DNA of 64,000 nt from Limnoperna fortunei. Lineage: Eukaryota; Mollusca; Bivalvia; Mytilida; Modiolidae. A program made the position numbers and the translations under genes. The notes beneath the pieces were generated by a model. It ran no database searches. It was not told the origin of the DNA and saw only the letters and a program-made list of their open reading frames with translations. The stretch lies in the NCBI GenBank assembly GCA_944474755.1, contig OX104119.1:49349657-49413656 (forward strand). Reading direction: 5' to 3'. Positions 23,839 through 34,800 of the stretch are shown here, piece after piece (within the stretch, counting starts at the first letter, position 1; each line of letters begins with the position of its first letter).

Positions 23839-24136
23839 TTACATTTTAAATGAGAGGGGGATCGTACTTGATTTATATCCATTACTAAGAAATTTAACTA
23901 GTTTCCAGTAGGTTTTCGGGTTGTTCTTTTTATTCTCATCAAGAAGATTATTTGCATTTAGAAACAACTGTTCACGTGCATATTTTATCATGTTATTAAC
24001 TTTATTTCTTTGCGTTTTGAACTTTTCAATAGCCGTTGTAGTATGCTTTTTCTTCATTAATTTATGCAGCCTATCTCTTATTCTTATTTCTTTTCTTATT
24101 TTAGAATTAAACCAAGGTTTATCATTTGGTCTAATT
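23839..24136 (-). pseudogene. LINE ORF2 fragment: linker upstream of RT
   Basis: The open frame begins with the block IRPNDKPWFN followed by a basic helix-rich segment (RKEIRIRDRLHKLMKKK). It ends with PKTYWKLVKFL about 80 residues later. This is the stretch between the endonuclease and RT domains in many LINEs. The first few codons of the longer frame belong to the adjoining hairpin repeat. It stops at TAA 23839-23841. A 1-2 base change near 23850 puts the next part into another frame. Confidence 0.75.
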
Positions 24137-24224
24137 AAGGTCTTTCCCACTTCCAGTGGGAAGACCTTATTGTATTTCTTCTGATTATTATTAAGGTCTT
24201 TCCCACTTCCAGTGGGAAGACCTT
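24137..24224 (+). repeat. Duplicated left-end hairpins of element A
   Basis: Each copy (24137-24168 and 24193-24224) is AAGGTCTTTCCCACT, TCC, AGTGGGAAGACCTT. This is a near-perfect stem with one extra T in the left arm and a 3-base loop. The second copy starts inside the ATT tract of the first, consistent with self-insertion at an ATT run or with slippage. Confidence 0.85.
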
Positions 24225-24724
24225 ATTGTATTTCTTCTGATTATTATTATTATTATTATTATTCTTATTATTCTTTCCTCCGCCGCGTCTGTACAAAAGA
24301 GTTCGCGACATTTCATTTTCATCTTTTATACCAAGTATCGTACACTTAAACCCTGATTGGAATTCACCCTGCGACACCGAAAACTTTTTCTTTACAGAGT
24401 TATCTGCCCAAACACCGAAAACCTTGTTATCAGAACAACTCAGAAACTATAAAATTTAGAGAAAAACTGAAAAGTGAGAAATGTTAAGGAACTTTTGAGA
24501 CAGCTTTGTACCATAATTTGACCAGAAAATTTTGTCGAGCGAAGGCGAGCGGTATACCTTGAATGTTTCAATGACTCCGGTTATCACCAAAACACACAAA
24601 TCGGAAGTCGAAAATGCCTTGGGTGATCACCATTTGTTGTCCTGTGACATGACCTTAAGGAAAATCTCAATGTTAAAGTTCAGATATGACCTCAACCTTA
24701 GGCCTCGAATCTTGTTATCATAAC

Positions 24725-25460
24725 AACTCGAAAACCGTAAGAGATAGAAGCAGACAATAAATTGGGAAAATACTCCACTCATTGAGACCTACAATTGGTC
24801 TTTAATGCCAAAAATTGTTCAATGAACCGTTTAGGAGTTATTGCCCTTGACATGTTTCGGTTGATTGGTTTTTCACTTATAACTCGAAAACCGTAAAAGA
24901 TAGAAGCAGACAATAAATTGGAAAAATACTCCTCTCATTGAGACCTACATTTGGTCTTTTATGTCAAAAATTGTTCAATGAACCGTTTAGGAGTTATTGC
25001 CCTTGACAGGTTTCGGCTAAATTTTGTTTTCAATATAACTCAAAAACCATAAAAAATTGAAGCAGACAATATATCAGAAAAATGTTCCTCTCATTGAGAT
25101 CTACATTTGATATATAGTGTCGAAAACTGTGCGACAAACCGTTTTCCAGGTTATGGCCCTTGACACGTATCGGCTAAATTTTGTTGAGACCTTCATTTGG
25201 TACATTTGACCCGAAGCTGGGCGATGAATCGTTTTCGAGTTACAGCCCTTGACGTGTTTGGGTTAATCGGTTTTTTGGTTAAAACTTGAAAACGGTTAGA
25301 AATAATACAGTAAACATGTATATTTAAAGTGATCCTCTTATCAAGACCTTCATTTAGTATATTGTATCCGAAACTGTTATATGAACCGTATTCGAGTTAT
25401 CAGCCTTGACACATTTCTGTTATTCGGTTTTTGACTTTAAGTGAAAACGGTTACAGATAA
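24725..25460 (+). repeat. 156-bp core repeats of element A
   Basis: Repeats begin with AACTCGAAAACCGTA or AACTCAAAAACCAT at 24725, 24881 and 25037 (period 156), then continue as degraded pieces near 25282 and 25440. Each has GAAGCAGACAATA, CTCATTGAGACCTACA and TTATTGCCCTTGACA. The third copy is closer to the repeats of element B than to its neighbours. Confidence 0.85.
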
Positions 25461-25480
25461 TATAGTTAACATGGTCATAT

Positions 25481-26518
25481 GTCGTGCGCGAAGAATCTGC
25501 CTAGCTTTCTGACCAATCGTACATCACTGACCAAAGCTCATGAATATTAAGGAAAACATACATATAAACGATAAAAAAAATACACATCTTTGCTGCAATT
25601 AATCAGACCTGTCCAGACACTAAGAAGTGTTACAATATATAAAACATAACACATAACCAGTATCTAGAGAGTATCTTATATCTTCGAGCTCATTTGATAT
25701 GGACCTGATAAGCCTTGTCGAGCGAAAAAAACAACAACTAAGAATTAATATGTATCAAGATATTAGTACTGTTTGGCTTAGAAAGGCGTAATCATATGAG
25801 ACTTAAAATTTTTCAATGATGGACATTTCAAAATGGCTTAAACACTAATTTCAAATTTTAAGTACATACTAAATGTACTTTTTGTAACATAAAAAACTAA
25901 CTTTTGGCAAAAATTGATAAAATCATGAACATTGAGCGAGTTCCTACAATGCGTAATTATGTGTCGAGTGAAGAAAACATGCACTTTGTTACAAAATTGC
26001 TGTATTAAACCAAATGCGATAATTATTAAAATGATTGAAATGATGTTAACTTGAACATTTATACAGAAATTAGCAATTTAAGTGCAATTACTTTAAAAAT
26101 GGTACACTATATTCCTAGATTTTCATGAAAAAATATTCAACACTATGACAATAGCCTAAATCGACACTTTTAAACCAAAGTTAAAACAAAACCTTGTGAT
26201 TTCTACAAGTTTCCCTCTTTTCCTTATTGTTTAATTATTAAATTTAAAATATGTAAAGCTGCTGTGTCCCATTTTAGTGTGTTTCTCCATTAAAAATGAG
26301 TACAAAGTTATTTCTGAATCATAATAATAATATTGTATGGAGACAATCAATTAAAAATACCAAGATGTATGACAAAATAAGTTTTGCAAAAAATGTTATG
26401 TACAGAAGTTTGGTCTACTTTCATCATGTTCATAGTGTACATTTTTTCAATATACATGACCAAAGTTAACACTAAATTTAATCAACTTACTTTGTTAGGT
26501 AAAAAGAAGATATTTTCC
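25481..26518. other. Unrecognised AT-rich sequence between element A and unit 0
   Basis: No open frame, core repeat or hairpin end was seen. GTCGAGCGAAAAAAAC near 25719 and GTCGAGTGAAGAAAAC near 25962 form a weak direct pair and recall the GTCGAGCGAAGGCGAGC phrase of element A (24535). This could be the interior of a longer chimeric element running from 24193 to the unit 0 right end, or ordinary host sequence. Confidence 0.35.
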
Positions 26519-27193
26519 GTTTAGAATGTGGATTTCAGTCTAAAAACGTAATTCCTCAAAGTATGCGAGTCAATAAATCCTCCAAATCCCAGATTGAAAC
26601 ACATGACAACCCCTCCCCCTTATTTGTAAATTTCGTCAGCTGTGATGTCCATTTCAGTTATCGTCAGTGAATCATAGTGTAAATCCTTTCTCAACAAGTT
26701 GTTCTAACTATCCGAACTGCATTTTACCTCACATTTGAATCAAATTGAAACAATTTCCGACGTGAATTTTTGTTTATTCGGTCGTCTGCTACGTGACTCG
26801 TGTCCTTATTTTCCAGCGTGAAATTCCTATGAAATAATTTGAAAAATGTCTTTAAATGATCGATCTGAAACAATAACAAATTGAAACAATGCTCCGTTGA
26901 TATTAATCCGTGTCGTCCTGAATTAAACAATCACTGAGATTACAGATCGTGCATCATGTCATATATAGGTCCGTTCAGACCATCGTAACTCCCTCTTGTG
27001 ATAAAATTAAACTATCTCCGTGATATTATATAACAATGTCACGTGACTCCAGCTGGTTCATTTCCTTGCCTTTTACCATAAATCTCTTTCTCTTCCCCTA
27101 CAAGTCAAGAAAAGTCATTAAAATACCAAACATATAGTTAAAAACAGAAAAGTAAACAAACAAACAAATAAACAAAAAAACTGGTTCCCGGTT

Positions 27194-27201
27194 TTTATAT
27201 A
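27194..27201 (-). promoter_or_regulatory. TATATAAA box, minus strand (repeated in each satellite unit)
   Basis: On the minus strand this reads GGTTATATAAAAAC, a full match to the TATA consensus TATAWAAR. It recurs at the same place in every complete unit, for example 32936-32943. It lies 137 bp from the heat-shock element at 27338-27350, on the side expected for a minus-strand promoter. No transcript evidence is available. Confidence 0.35.
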
Positions 27202-27235
27202 ACCATAGTTGCATATAAAACTATGAACCCAAAAA

Positions 27236-27312
27236 GGGCCCAACTCTCCACCCAGGGACAGCATGTCAAAAACAATAAATCATGCTGGCCCTGGGGTGGA
27301 GGGGCCGGGCCC
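27236..27312. repeat. GC-rich ~30-bp imperfect hairpin (repeated in each unit)
   Basis: Arm one (27236-27265) starts GGGCCC and ends CAGCATG. Arm two (27281-27312) starts CATGCTGG and ends CCGGGCCC. The loop is 15 bases, and the stem can extend through flanking AAAAA/TTTTT. Three to five mismatches or bulges interrupt the stem. The same structure is in each unit, for example 32978-33054. The deletion junction of the unit at 44386-44863 falls in arm two. Confidence 0.8.
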
Positions 27313-27337
27313 TTTTTTTTCTTCAATTTTGTAATTA

Positions 27338-27350
27338 GAACGTTCTAGAA
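27338..27350. promoter_or_regulatory. Heat-shock-element match GAACGTTCTAGAA (repeated in each unit)
   Basis: The sequence has the form GAA-NN-TTC-NN-GAA, three perfect alternating pentamers as bound by HSF trimers. It occurs at the same place in each unit, for example 30311-30323 and 33081-33093. I count 24 intact copies in the window. The first GAA is lost in the unit at 30499 (GTACGTTCTAGAA, starting 31692). In the unit at 56011 the only change is in the NN spacer (GAACTTTCTAGAA), so the consensus is kept. Binding is an inference. Confidence 0.45.
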
Positions 27351-27500
27351 ACAATGGAATAGAAACCCCCCGGGGGGGGGGGCCCCATACGGGTATATTA
27401 CGATGTAAAATGATAGATTTTCACCCTCTGGGGCCTCTTGTTTAACGTTTAACGCCAGTTTTTCCTATAGAAACGATAACGAGGGAAAGACCTTCCTGTG

Positions 27501-27522
27501 CATTTGTTCTACTGAACAAATG
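27501..27522 (+). repeat. Right-terminal hairpin, 9-bp perfect stem, of unit 0
   Basis: CATTTGTTC, loop TACT, GAACAAATG. It is preceded by GGGAAAGACCTT and followed by TCCTTTTAAT. The stem is shared by every array unit and by elements B and A', where the loop differs. Confidence 0.9.
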
Positions 27523-27533
27523 TCCTTTTAATT

Positions 27534-27565
27534 AAGGTCTTTCCCCGTTCCAAGGGAAAGACCTT
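27534..27565 (+). repeat. Left-end hairpin of element B, 12-bp perfect arms
   Basis: AAGGTCTTTCCC and GGGAAAGACCTT are perfect reverse complements separated by 8 bases. The right arm repeats the motif found near the element's right end (GGGAAAGACCTC), so the element effectively has subterminal inverted repeats as well. Confidence 0.9.
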
Positions 27566-28020
27566 ACTGTATTTCGTATGATTATTATTATTTTTTTTTT
27601 TCTTCTGCCACAGATGTCAAAAAAGTGTCTTGACATATCGCTTTGAAACTTGGCATACTTAGCCGACACTAGCTGGGGTCGACCTGAGTCACCCTGCGAA
27701 ACCGAGCGATTTTTAGAAACGGAGTTATCTCCCCAAACACTGTTTACCCTTGTTTTCAATTAAACTTTTAAACCGTAACAGATATCAAAATTCTAAGGTG
27801 TGAAAATTGTCACCTGACTCCTGACAATGATTAATCACGCAAAATTTTTCTTTTCGATCAACTTCCTGTTTACGCGATTTTCACGCGAAGTTTGTCGAAA
27901 ATGTCAAAGTTGTTCGATTTCCACAAAAATTGGTTTCCAAGTAGATGTGAGGGTCCTAATTACATCTATCGGATCCAAATTTTTTTTCGGTCCACCATTT
28001 TTAAAATGGCCGCCATTGAA

Positions 28021-28862
28021 ATTTTGTTTTCAACATAACTCAAAAACCATACAAAATTGAAGCAGACAATATATGAGAAAAATGTTCTTCTCATTGAGAT
28101 CTACATTTGATATATATGGTCGAAAACTGTGCGACAAACCGTTTTCGAGGTTATGGCCCTTGACTGGTTTCGGCTAAATTTTGTTTTCAATATAACTCAA
28201 AAACCATAAAAAATTGAAGCAGACAATATATAAGAAAAATGTTCCTCTCGTTGAGATCTACATTTGATATAACTCGTCAAAAACTGTTCGACAAACCGTT
28301 TTCGAGGTTATTGCCCTTGACAGGTTTCGGCTAAATTTTGTTTTCAATATAACTCAAAAACCGTAAAAAATTGAAGCAGACAATATATTAGAAAAATGTT
28401 CCTCTCGTTGAGATCTACATTTGATATAACTGGTCAAAAACTGTGCGACAAACCGTTTTCGAGGTTATGGCCCTTGACAGGTTTCGGCTAAATTTTGTTT
28501 TCAATATAACTCAAAAACCATAAAAAATTGAAGCAGACAATATATCAGAAAAATGTTCCTCTCGTTGAGATCTACATTTGATATAATAGGCTGAAAACTG
28601 TGCGACAAACCGTTTTCGAGGTTATGGCCCTTGACAGGTTTCGGCTAAATTTTGTTTTCAATATAACTCAAAAACCATACAAAATTGAAGCAGACAATAT
28701 ATGAGAAAAATGTTCCTCTCATTGATATCTACATTTGATATACAGCGTTGAAAACTGTGCGACTAACCGTTTTCGAGGTTATGGCCCTTGACAGGTTTCG
28801 GCTAAATTTTGTTTTCAATATAACTCAAAAACCGTAAAAAATTGAAGCAGACAATACATGGG
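28021..28862 (+). repeat. 157-bp core repeats of element B (5.4 copies)
   Basis: ATTTTGTTTTCAA occurs at 28021, 28178, 28335, 28492, 28649 and 28806, an exact period of 157. Each repeat continues with AACTCAAAAACCATA, TGAAGCAGACAATATAT, TGTTCCTCTC.TTGAGATC, ACTGTGCGACAAACCG and GCCCTTGACAGGTTTCGG. It is clearly homologous to the 156-bp repeats in A and A'. The last copy is partial. Confidence 0.92.
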
Positions 28863-29088
28863 AAACGGTATCGGGATCACTAACAGAATTCATATATTAT
28901 CAAATATCATATTTTATGACCGGAAGTGACATTTTGTCCATAGCAACCAACTAAAAGTCCTTAGCAACCATACATTTTCTCACTTGGGACTGCTTGCTTT
29001 GTACACAAAAACCATAGCAACTAACTGTAAAGCCATTAGCAACCATATACCTAGACATAGCACTAACAAAATGCAGGGAAAGACCTCA

Positions 29089-29109
29089 CATTTGTTCTCG
29101 GAACAAATG
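29089..29109 (+). repeat. Right-terminal hairpin of element B
   Basis: CATTTGTTC, loop TCG, GAACAAATG: the same 9-bp stem as in the satellite unit, with a different loop. Confidence 0.9.
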
Positions 29110-29115
29110 CGTTTT

Positions 29116-30498
29116 AATATTATTATTACTTTTCTTCCGATCTAAAATTCAATTTAGTGCTGCCAAAAAGTTTCTTATCCGATCGAGCTGAAAATTTGGC
29201 GGTGTGATGGATACCCCGTGGGCTTTCTCCCATTCACCCTGTTAGCACGCCCCGTCAAAAATGAGGGCGTGGCAGGGACCCCCCATGAAAACGTTGTTAT
29301 CACATCTCCTCCTAAGGCACACAAAATGGTACAATAAAATGGACGCCGATTGCATCTGGGATCGATGTCCTCGAATTGTCGATAGGTAGAAAATCGCTGG
29401 GCGCAACCAATAAAAAGTTACCAGTCGTGCAAGTCCAACACCACTTTTTATGTAAAAATCGTAATTTCCCGAAAAACGATGCATCCCAGCTGTTTGAAAC
29501 CCTCGCCATTCGCTTTAGAATGTCGATTTCAGTCTAAAAATGTCTCCCCGTAAGGTGTACGAGTCAATAAATCCTTAAAATCCCACATTGAAACACGTGA
29601 CCACCCCTCCCCCCAGCCACGTAAATTTCGTCTGTCGTGATGTCCGTTTCAGCCATCGTCAGTGAATGACCGTGTAAATCGTGTGTCAACAAGTTGTTCT
29701 AACTGTCCGAACTGCATTTTACCTGAAACAATAACAAATTGAAACAATTTCCGACGTCACTTTTTTGTGTATTCCATCGTCTGCTACGTGCCTCGTGTAA
29801 TTATTTTACAGTGTAAAATTCCACTAAAATAAAATAATAAAGTCTTTTATTAATTGTCGGCATGGTCCGTTGATATTAATCCGTGTCGTCCTGAAATAAA
29901 CAATCACTGAGATTACAGATCGTGCATCATGTCATATATATGTCCTTTCAGACCATCGTAACTCCCTAGAATGATAAAATAAAACTATCTCCGTGATATT
30001 ATATAACAATGTCACGTGACTCCAGCCAGTTCTGTTCTTTGCCTTTTACCATAAATCTCTTTCTCTTCCCCTACAAGTCAAGAAAAGTCATTAAAATACC
30101 AAACATATAGTTAAAAACAGAAAAGTAAACAAACAAACAAATAAACAAAAAAACTGGTTCCCGGTTTTTATATAACCATAGTTGCATATAAAACTATGAA
30201 CCCAAAAAGGGCCCAACTCTCCACCCAGGGACAGCATGTCAAAAACAATAAATCATGCTGGCCCTGGGGTGGAGGGGCCGGGCCCTTTTTTTTCTTCAAT
30301 TTTGTAATTAGAACGTTCTAGAAACAATGGAATAGAAACCCCCCGGGGGGGGGGTATACGGGTATATTACGATGTAAAATGATAGATTTTCACCCTCTGG
30401 GGCCTCTTGTTTAACGTTTAACGCCAGTTTTTCCTATAGAAACGATAACGAGGGAAAGACCTTCCTGTGCATTTGTTCTACTGAACAAATGTCCTTTT
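29116..30498 (+). repeat. Satellite unit 1, transitional variant (1383 bp)
   Basis: It directly follows element B. It keeps some features intermediate between unit 0 and later units: the tract is C6 G10 (30339-30354) where later units read C5 GGA G13, and it has GTGCCTCGTG where later units have GTGCCCCGTG. This places the older edge of the array on the left. Confidence 0.85.
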
Positions 30499-31884
30499 AA
30501 TATTATTATTACTTTTCTTCCGATCTAAAATTCAATTTAGTGCTGCCAAAAAGTTTCTTATCCGATCGAGCTGAAAATTTGGCGGTGTGATGGATACCCC
30601 GTGGGCTTTCTCCCATTCACCCTGTTAGCACGCCCCGTCAAAAATGAGGGCGTGGCAGGGACCCCCCATGAAAACGTTGTTATCACATCTCCTCCTAAGG
30701 CACACAAAATGGTACAATAAAATGGACGCCGATTGCATCTGGGATCGATGTCCTCGAATTGTCGATAGGTAGAAAATCGCTGGGCGCAACCAATAAAAAG
30801 TTACCAGTCGTGCAAGTCCAACACCACTTTTTATGTAAAAATCGTAATTTCCCGAAAAACGATGCATCCCAGCTGTTTGAAACCCTCGCCATTCGCTTTA
30901 GAATGTCGATTTCAGTCTAAAAATGTCTCCCCGTAAGGTGTACGAGTCAATAAATCCTTAAAATCCCACATTGAAACACGTGACCACCCCTCCCCCCAGC
31001 CACGTAAATTTCGTCTGTCGTGATGTCCGTTTCAGCCATCGTCAGTGAATGACCGTGTAAATCGTGTGTCAACAAGTTGTTCTAACTGTCCGAACTGCAT
31101 TTTACCTGAAACAATAACAAATTGAAACAATTTCCGACGTCACTTTTTTGTGTATTCCATCGTCTGCTACGTGCCCCGTGTAATTATTTTACAGTGTAAA
31201 ATTCCACTAAAATAAAATAATAAAGTCTTTTATTAATTGTCGGCATGGTCCGTTGATATTAATCCGTGTCGTCCTGAAATAAACAATCACTGAGATTACA
31301 GATCGTGCATCATGTCATATATATGTCCTTTCAGACCATCGTAACTCCCTAGAATGATAAAATAAAACTATCTCCGTGATATTATATAACAATGTCACGT
31401 GACTCCAGCCAGTTCTGTTCTTTGCCTTTTACCATAAATCTCTTTCTCTTCCCCTACAAGTCAAGAAAAGTCATTATACCAAACATATAGTTAAAAACAG
31501 AAAAGTAAACAAACAAACAAATAAACAAAAAAACTGGTTCCCGGTTTTTATATAACCATAGTTGCATATAAAACTATGAACCCAAAAAGGGCCCAACTCT
31601 CCACCCAGGGACAGCATGTCAAAAACAATAAATCATGCTGGCCCTGGGGTGGAGGGGCCGGGCCCTTTTTTTTTCTTCAATTTTGTAATTAGTACGTTCT
31701 AGAAACAATGGAATAGAAACCCCCGGAGGGGGGGGGGGGGTATACGGGTATATTACGATGTAAAATGATAGATTTTCACCCTCTGGGGCCTCTTGTTTAA
31801 CGTTTAACGCCAGTTTTTCCTATAGAAACGATAACGAGGGAAAGACCTTCCTGTGCATTTGTTCTACTGAACAAATGTCCTTTT
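30499..31884 (+). repeat. Satellite unit 2, with a 4-bp deletion and broken heat-shock element
   Basis: It lacks AAAA in the GTCATTAAAATACC phrase (near 31475) and has GTACGTTC instead of GAACGTTC at 31692. It is the first unit with the GGA-interrupted G13 tract. Confidence 0.85.
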
Positions 31885-34800
31885 AATATTATTATTACTT
31901 TTCTTCCGATCTAAAATTCAATTTAGTGCTGCCAAAAAGTTTCTTATCCGATCGAGCTGAAAATTTGGCGGTGTGATGGATACCCCGTGGGCTTTCTCCC
32001 ATTCACCCTGTTAGCACGCCCCGTCAAAAATGAGGGCGTGGCAGGGACCCCCCATGAAAACGTTGTTATCACATCTCCTCCTAAGGCACACAAAATGGTA
32101 CAATAAAATGGACGCCGATTGCATCTGGGATCGATGTCCTCGAATTGTCGATAGGTAGAAAATCGCTGGGCGCAACCAATAAAAAGTTACCAGTCGTGCA
32201 AGTCCAACACCACTTTTTATGTAAAAATCGTAATTTCCCGAAAAACGATGCATCCCAGCTGTTTGAAACCCTCGCCATTCGCTTTAGAATGTCGATTTCA
32301 GTCTAAAAATGTCTCCCCGTAAGGTGTACGAGTCAATAAATCCTTAAAATCCCACATTGAAACACGTGACCACCCCTCCCCCCAGCCACGTAAATTTCGT
32401 CTGTCGTGATGTCCGTTTCAGCCATCGTCAGTGAATGACCGTGTAAATCGTGTGTCAACAAGTTGTTCTAACTGTCCGAACTGCATTTTACCTGAAACAA
32501 TAACAAATTGAAACAATTTCCGACGTCACTTTTTTGTGTATTCCATCGTCTGCTACGTGCCCCGTGTAATTATTTTACAGTGTAAAATTCCACTAAAATA
32601 AAATAATAAAGTCTTTTATTAATTGTCGGCATGGTCCGTTGATATTAATCCGTGTCGTCCTGAAATAAACAATCACTGAGATTACAGATCGTGCATCATG
32701 TCATATATATGTCCTTTCAGACCATCGTAACTCCCTAGAATGATAAAATAAAACTATCTCCGTGATATTATATAACAATGTCACGTGACTCCAGCCAGTT
32801 CTGTTCTTTGCCTTTTACCATAAATCTCTTTCTCTTCCCCTACAAGTCAAGAAAAGTCATTAAAATACCAAACATATAGTTAAAAACAGAAAAGTAAACA
32901 AACAAACAAATAAACAAAAAAACTGGTTCCCGGTTTTTATATAACCATAGTTGCATATAAAACTATGAACCCAAAAAGGGCCCAACTCTCCACCCAGGGA
33001 CAGCATGTCAAAAACAATAAATCATGCTGGCCCTGGGGTGGAGGGGCCGGGCCCTTTTTTTTTCTTCAATTTTGTAATTAGAACGTTCTAGAAACAATGG
33101 AATAGAAACCCCCGGAGGGGGGGGGGGGGTATACGGGTATATTACGATGTAAAATGATAGATTTTCACCCTCTGGGGCCTCTTGTTTAACGTTTAACGCC
33201 AGTTTTTCCTATAGAAACGATAACGAGGGAAAGACCTTCCTGTGCATTTGTTCTACTGAACAAATGTCCTTTTAATATTATTATTACTTTTCTTCCGATC
33301 TAAAATTCAATTTAGTGCTGCCAAAAAGTTTCTTATCCGATCGAGCTGAAAATTTGGCGGTGTGATGGATACCCCGTGGGCTTTCTCCCATTCACCCTGT
33401 TAGCACGCCCCGTCAAAAATGAGGGCGTGGCAGGGACCCCCCATGAAAACGTTGTTATCACATCTCCTCCTAAGGCACACAAAATGGTACAATAAAATGG
33501 ACGCCGATTGCATCTGGGATCGATGTCCTCGAATTGTCGATAGGTAGAAAATCGCTGGGCGCAACCAATAAAAAGTTACCAGTCGTGCAAGTCCAACACC
33601 ACTTTTTATGTAAAAATCGTAATTTCCCGAAAAACGATGCATCCCAGCTGTTTGAAACCCTCGCCATTCGCTTTAGAATGTCGATTTCAGTCTAAAAATG
33701 TCTCCCCGTAAGGTGTACGAGTCAATAAATCCTTAAAATCCCACATTGAAACACGTGACCACCCCTCCCCCCAGCCACGTAAATTTCGTCTGTCGTGATG
33801 TCCGTTTCAGCCATCGTCAGTGAATGACCGTGTAAATCGTGTGTCAACAAGTTGTTCTAACTGTCCGAACTGCATTTTACCTGAAACAATAACAAATTGA
33901 AACAATTTCCGACGTCACTTTTTTGTGTATTCCATCGTCTGCTACGTGCCCCGTGTAATTATTTTACAGTGTAAAATTCCACTAAAATAAAATAATAAAG
34001 TCTTTTATTAATTGTCGGCATGGTCCGTTGATATTAATCCGTGTCGTCCTGAAATAAACAATCACTGAGATTACAGATCGTGCATCATGTCATATATATG
34101 TCCTTTCAGACCATCGTAACTCCCTAGAATGATAAAATAAAACTATCTCCGTGATATTATATAACAATGTCACGTGACTCCAGCCAGTTCTGTTCTTTGC
34201 CTTTTACCATAAATCTCTTTCTCTTCCCCTACAAGTCAAGAAAAGTCATTAAAATACCAAACATATAGTTAAAAACAGAAAAGTAAACAAACAAACAAAT
34301 AAACAAAAAAACTGGTTCCCGGTTTTTATATAACCATAGTTGCATATAAAACTATGAACCCAAAAAGGGCCCAACTCTCCACCCAGGGACAGCATGTCAA
34401 AAACAATAAATCATGCTGGCCCTGGGGTGGAGGGGCCGGGCCCTTTTTTTTTCTTCAATTTTGTAATTAGAACGTTCTAGAAACAATGGAATAGAAACCC
34501 CCGGAGGGGGGGGGGGGGTATACGGGTATATTACGATGTAAAATGATAGATTTTCACCCTCTGGGGCCTCTTGTTTAACGTTTAACGCCAGTTTTTCCTA
34601 TAGAAACGATAACGAGGGAAAGACCTTCCTGTGCATTTGTTCTACTGAACAAATGTCCTTTTAATATTATTATTACTTTTCTTCCGATCTAAAATTCAAT
34701 TTAGTGCTGCCAAAAAGTTTCTTATCCGATCGAGCTGAAAATTTGGCGGTGTGATGGATACCCCGTGGGCTTTCTCCCATTCACCCTGTTAGCACGCCCC

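Larger units (their letters stand above)
21600..24136 (-). mobile_element. 5'-truncated, inactivated LINE with RT domain
   Basis: A minus-strand non-LTR retrotransposon runs from a 5' break at the hairpin-ended element (24137) to a 3' end near 21600, with a polyadenylation signal AATAAA at 21628-21633. The endonuclease domain is absent. The RT region is broken by at least three frame changes (near 23850, at the C13 run 23157-23169, and near 22640), and RT motif A is missing. The 3' UTR (21973 to ~21600) is AT-rich with a short run of G near 21850 on the plus strand. It is a different family from the LINE tail at 16735-17795, though both end in a zinc knuckle. Confidence 0.85.
24137..25480 (+). 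mobile_element. Hairpin-ended nonautonomous element A (left part; right end not found)
   Basis: The left end AAGGTCTTTCCC occurs twice, at 24137 and 24193, a 56-bp duplication of the end hairpin plus the start of its ATT tract. The ATT microsatellite ends near 24275 and is followed by CTTTCCTCCGCC and TTCACCCTGCGACACC. The body is closely similar to A' (54590-56010) up to about 25330 and contains the core repeats listed separately. Unlike A' and B, there is no CCGGAAGTGACA region and no GGGAAAGACCT plus hairpin right end within the next kilobase. The first such right end is that of unit 0 (27483-27522). The element interrupts or abuts the 5' end of the LINE at 21600-24136. No protein is encoded. 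Confidence 0.75.
26519..27529 (+). repeat. Unit 0: diverged founder copy of the 1389-bp satellite unit (right ~1010 bp)
   Basis: It begins with TTAGAATGTGGATTTCAGTC and aligns with the satellite unit from about unit position 398 onward. The unit's first ~398 bp are absent. From 26519 to about 27060 it differs by many substitutions and indels, for example around 26727-26885. From about 27064 to 27529 it is practically identical to the array units. It ends with the standard right end: GGGAAAGACCTT (27483-27494), a hairpin (27501-27522) and CCTTTTAAT. Its G-run region reads C6 G11 C4 (27366-27386), unlike later units. Confidence 0.85.
27534..29115 (+). mobile_element. Hairpin-ended nonautonomous element B, complete
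   Basis: The left hairpin is at 27534-27565, then a short ATT tract, CTTCTGCCACAG, and GAGTCACCCTGCGAAACCGA. A ~450-bp interior leads to 5.4 core repeats (28021-28862). The distal region has ACCGGAAGTGACATTTTG (28919-28936) and repeated TAGCAACCA phrases. The right end GGGAAAGACCTC is followed by a hairpin (29089-29109) and GCGTTTTAAT. No protein is encoded. Plan and ends are those of A'. Nonautonomous elements with a central array of ~160-bp repeats are known in bivalves (the pearl group), and Helentron-related elements share this plan. Membership is an inference. Confidence 0.75.

Noticed and set aside
24135..24377. Asn-rich minus-strand frames at 24135-24377 and 54565-54780
   Set aside because: They read through the ATT microsatellite as a run of Asn, so these are microsatellite translation artefacts.
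27501..27532. Classical Helitron 3' end (hairpin followed by CTRR)
   Set aside because: The hairpin is there but the following bases (TCCTTTTAAT, GCGTTTTAAT, ACCTTTCAT) contain no CTRR. A Helentron-like end is still possible but not shown.
4061..28862. Link between the 156-bp minisatellite cassette and the 156-bp core repeats
   Set aside because: The lengths agree by coincidence (4 x 32 + 28). The sequences are unrelated.
29242..29509. Overlapping 80- and 65-codon minus-strand frames repeated in every satellite unit
   Set aside because: Repetition follows from unit identity, not selection. There is no domain, no signal, and two overlapping frames in the same stretch. The segment is missing from unit 0, so conservation cannot be tested.
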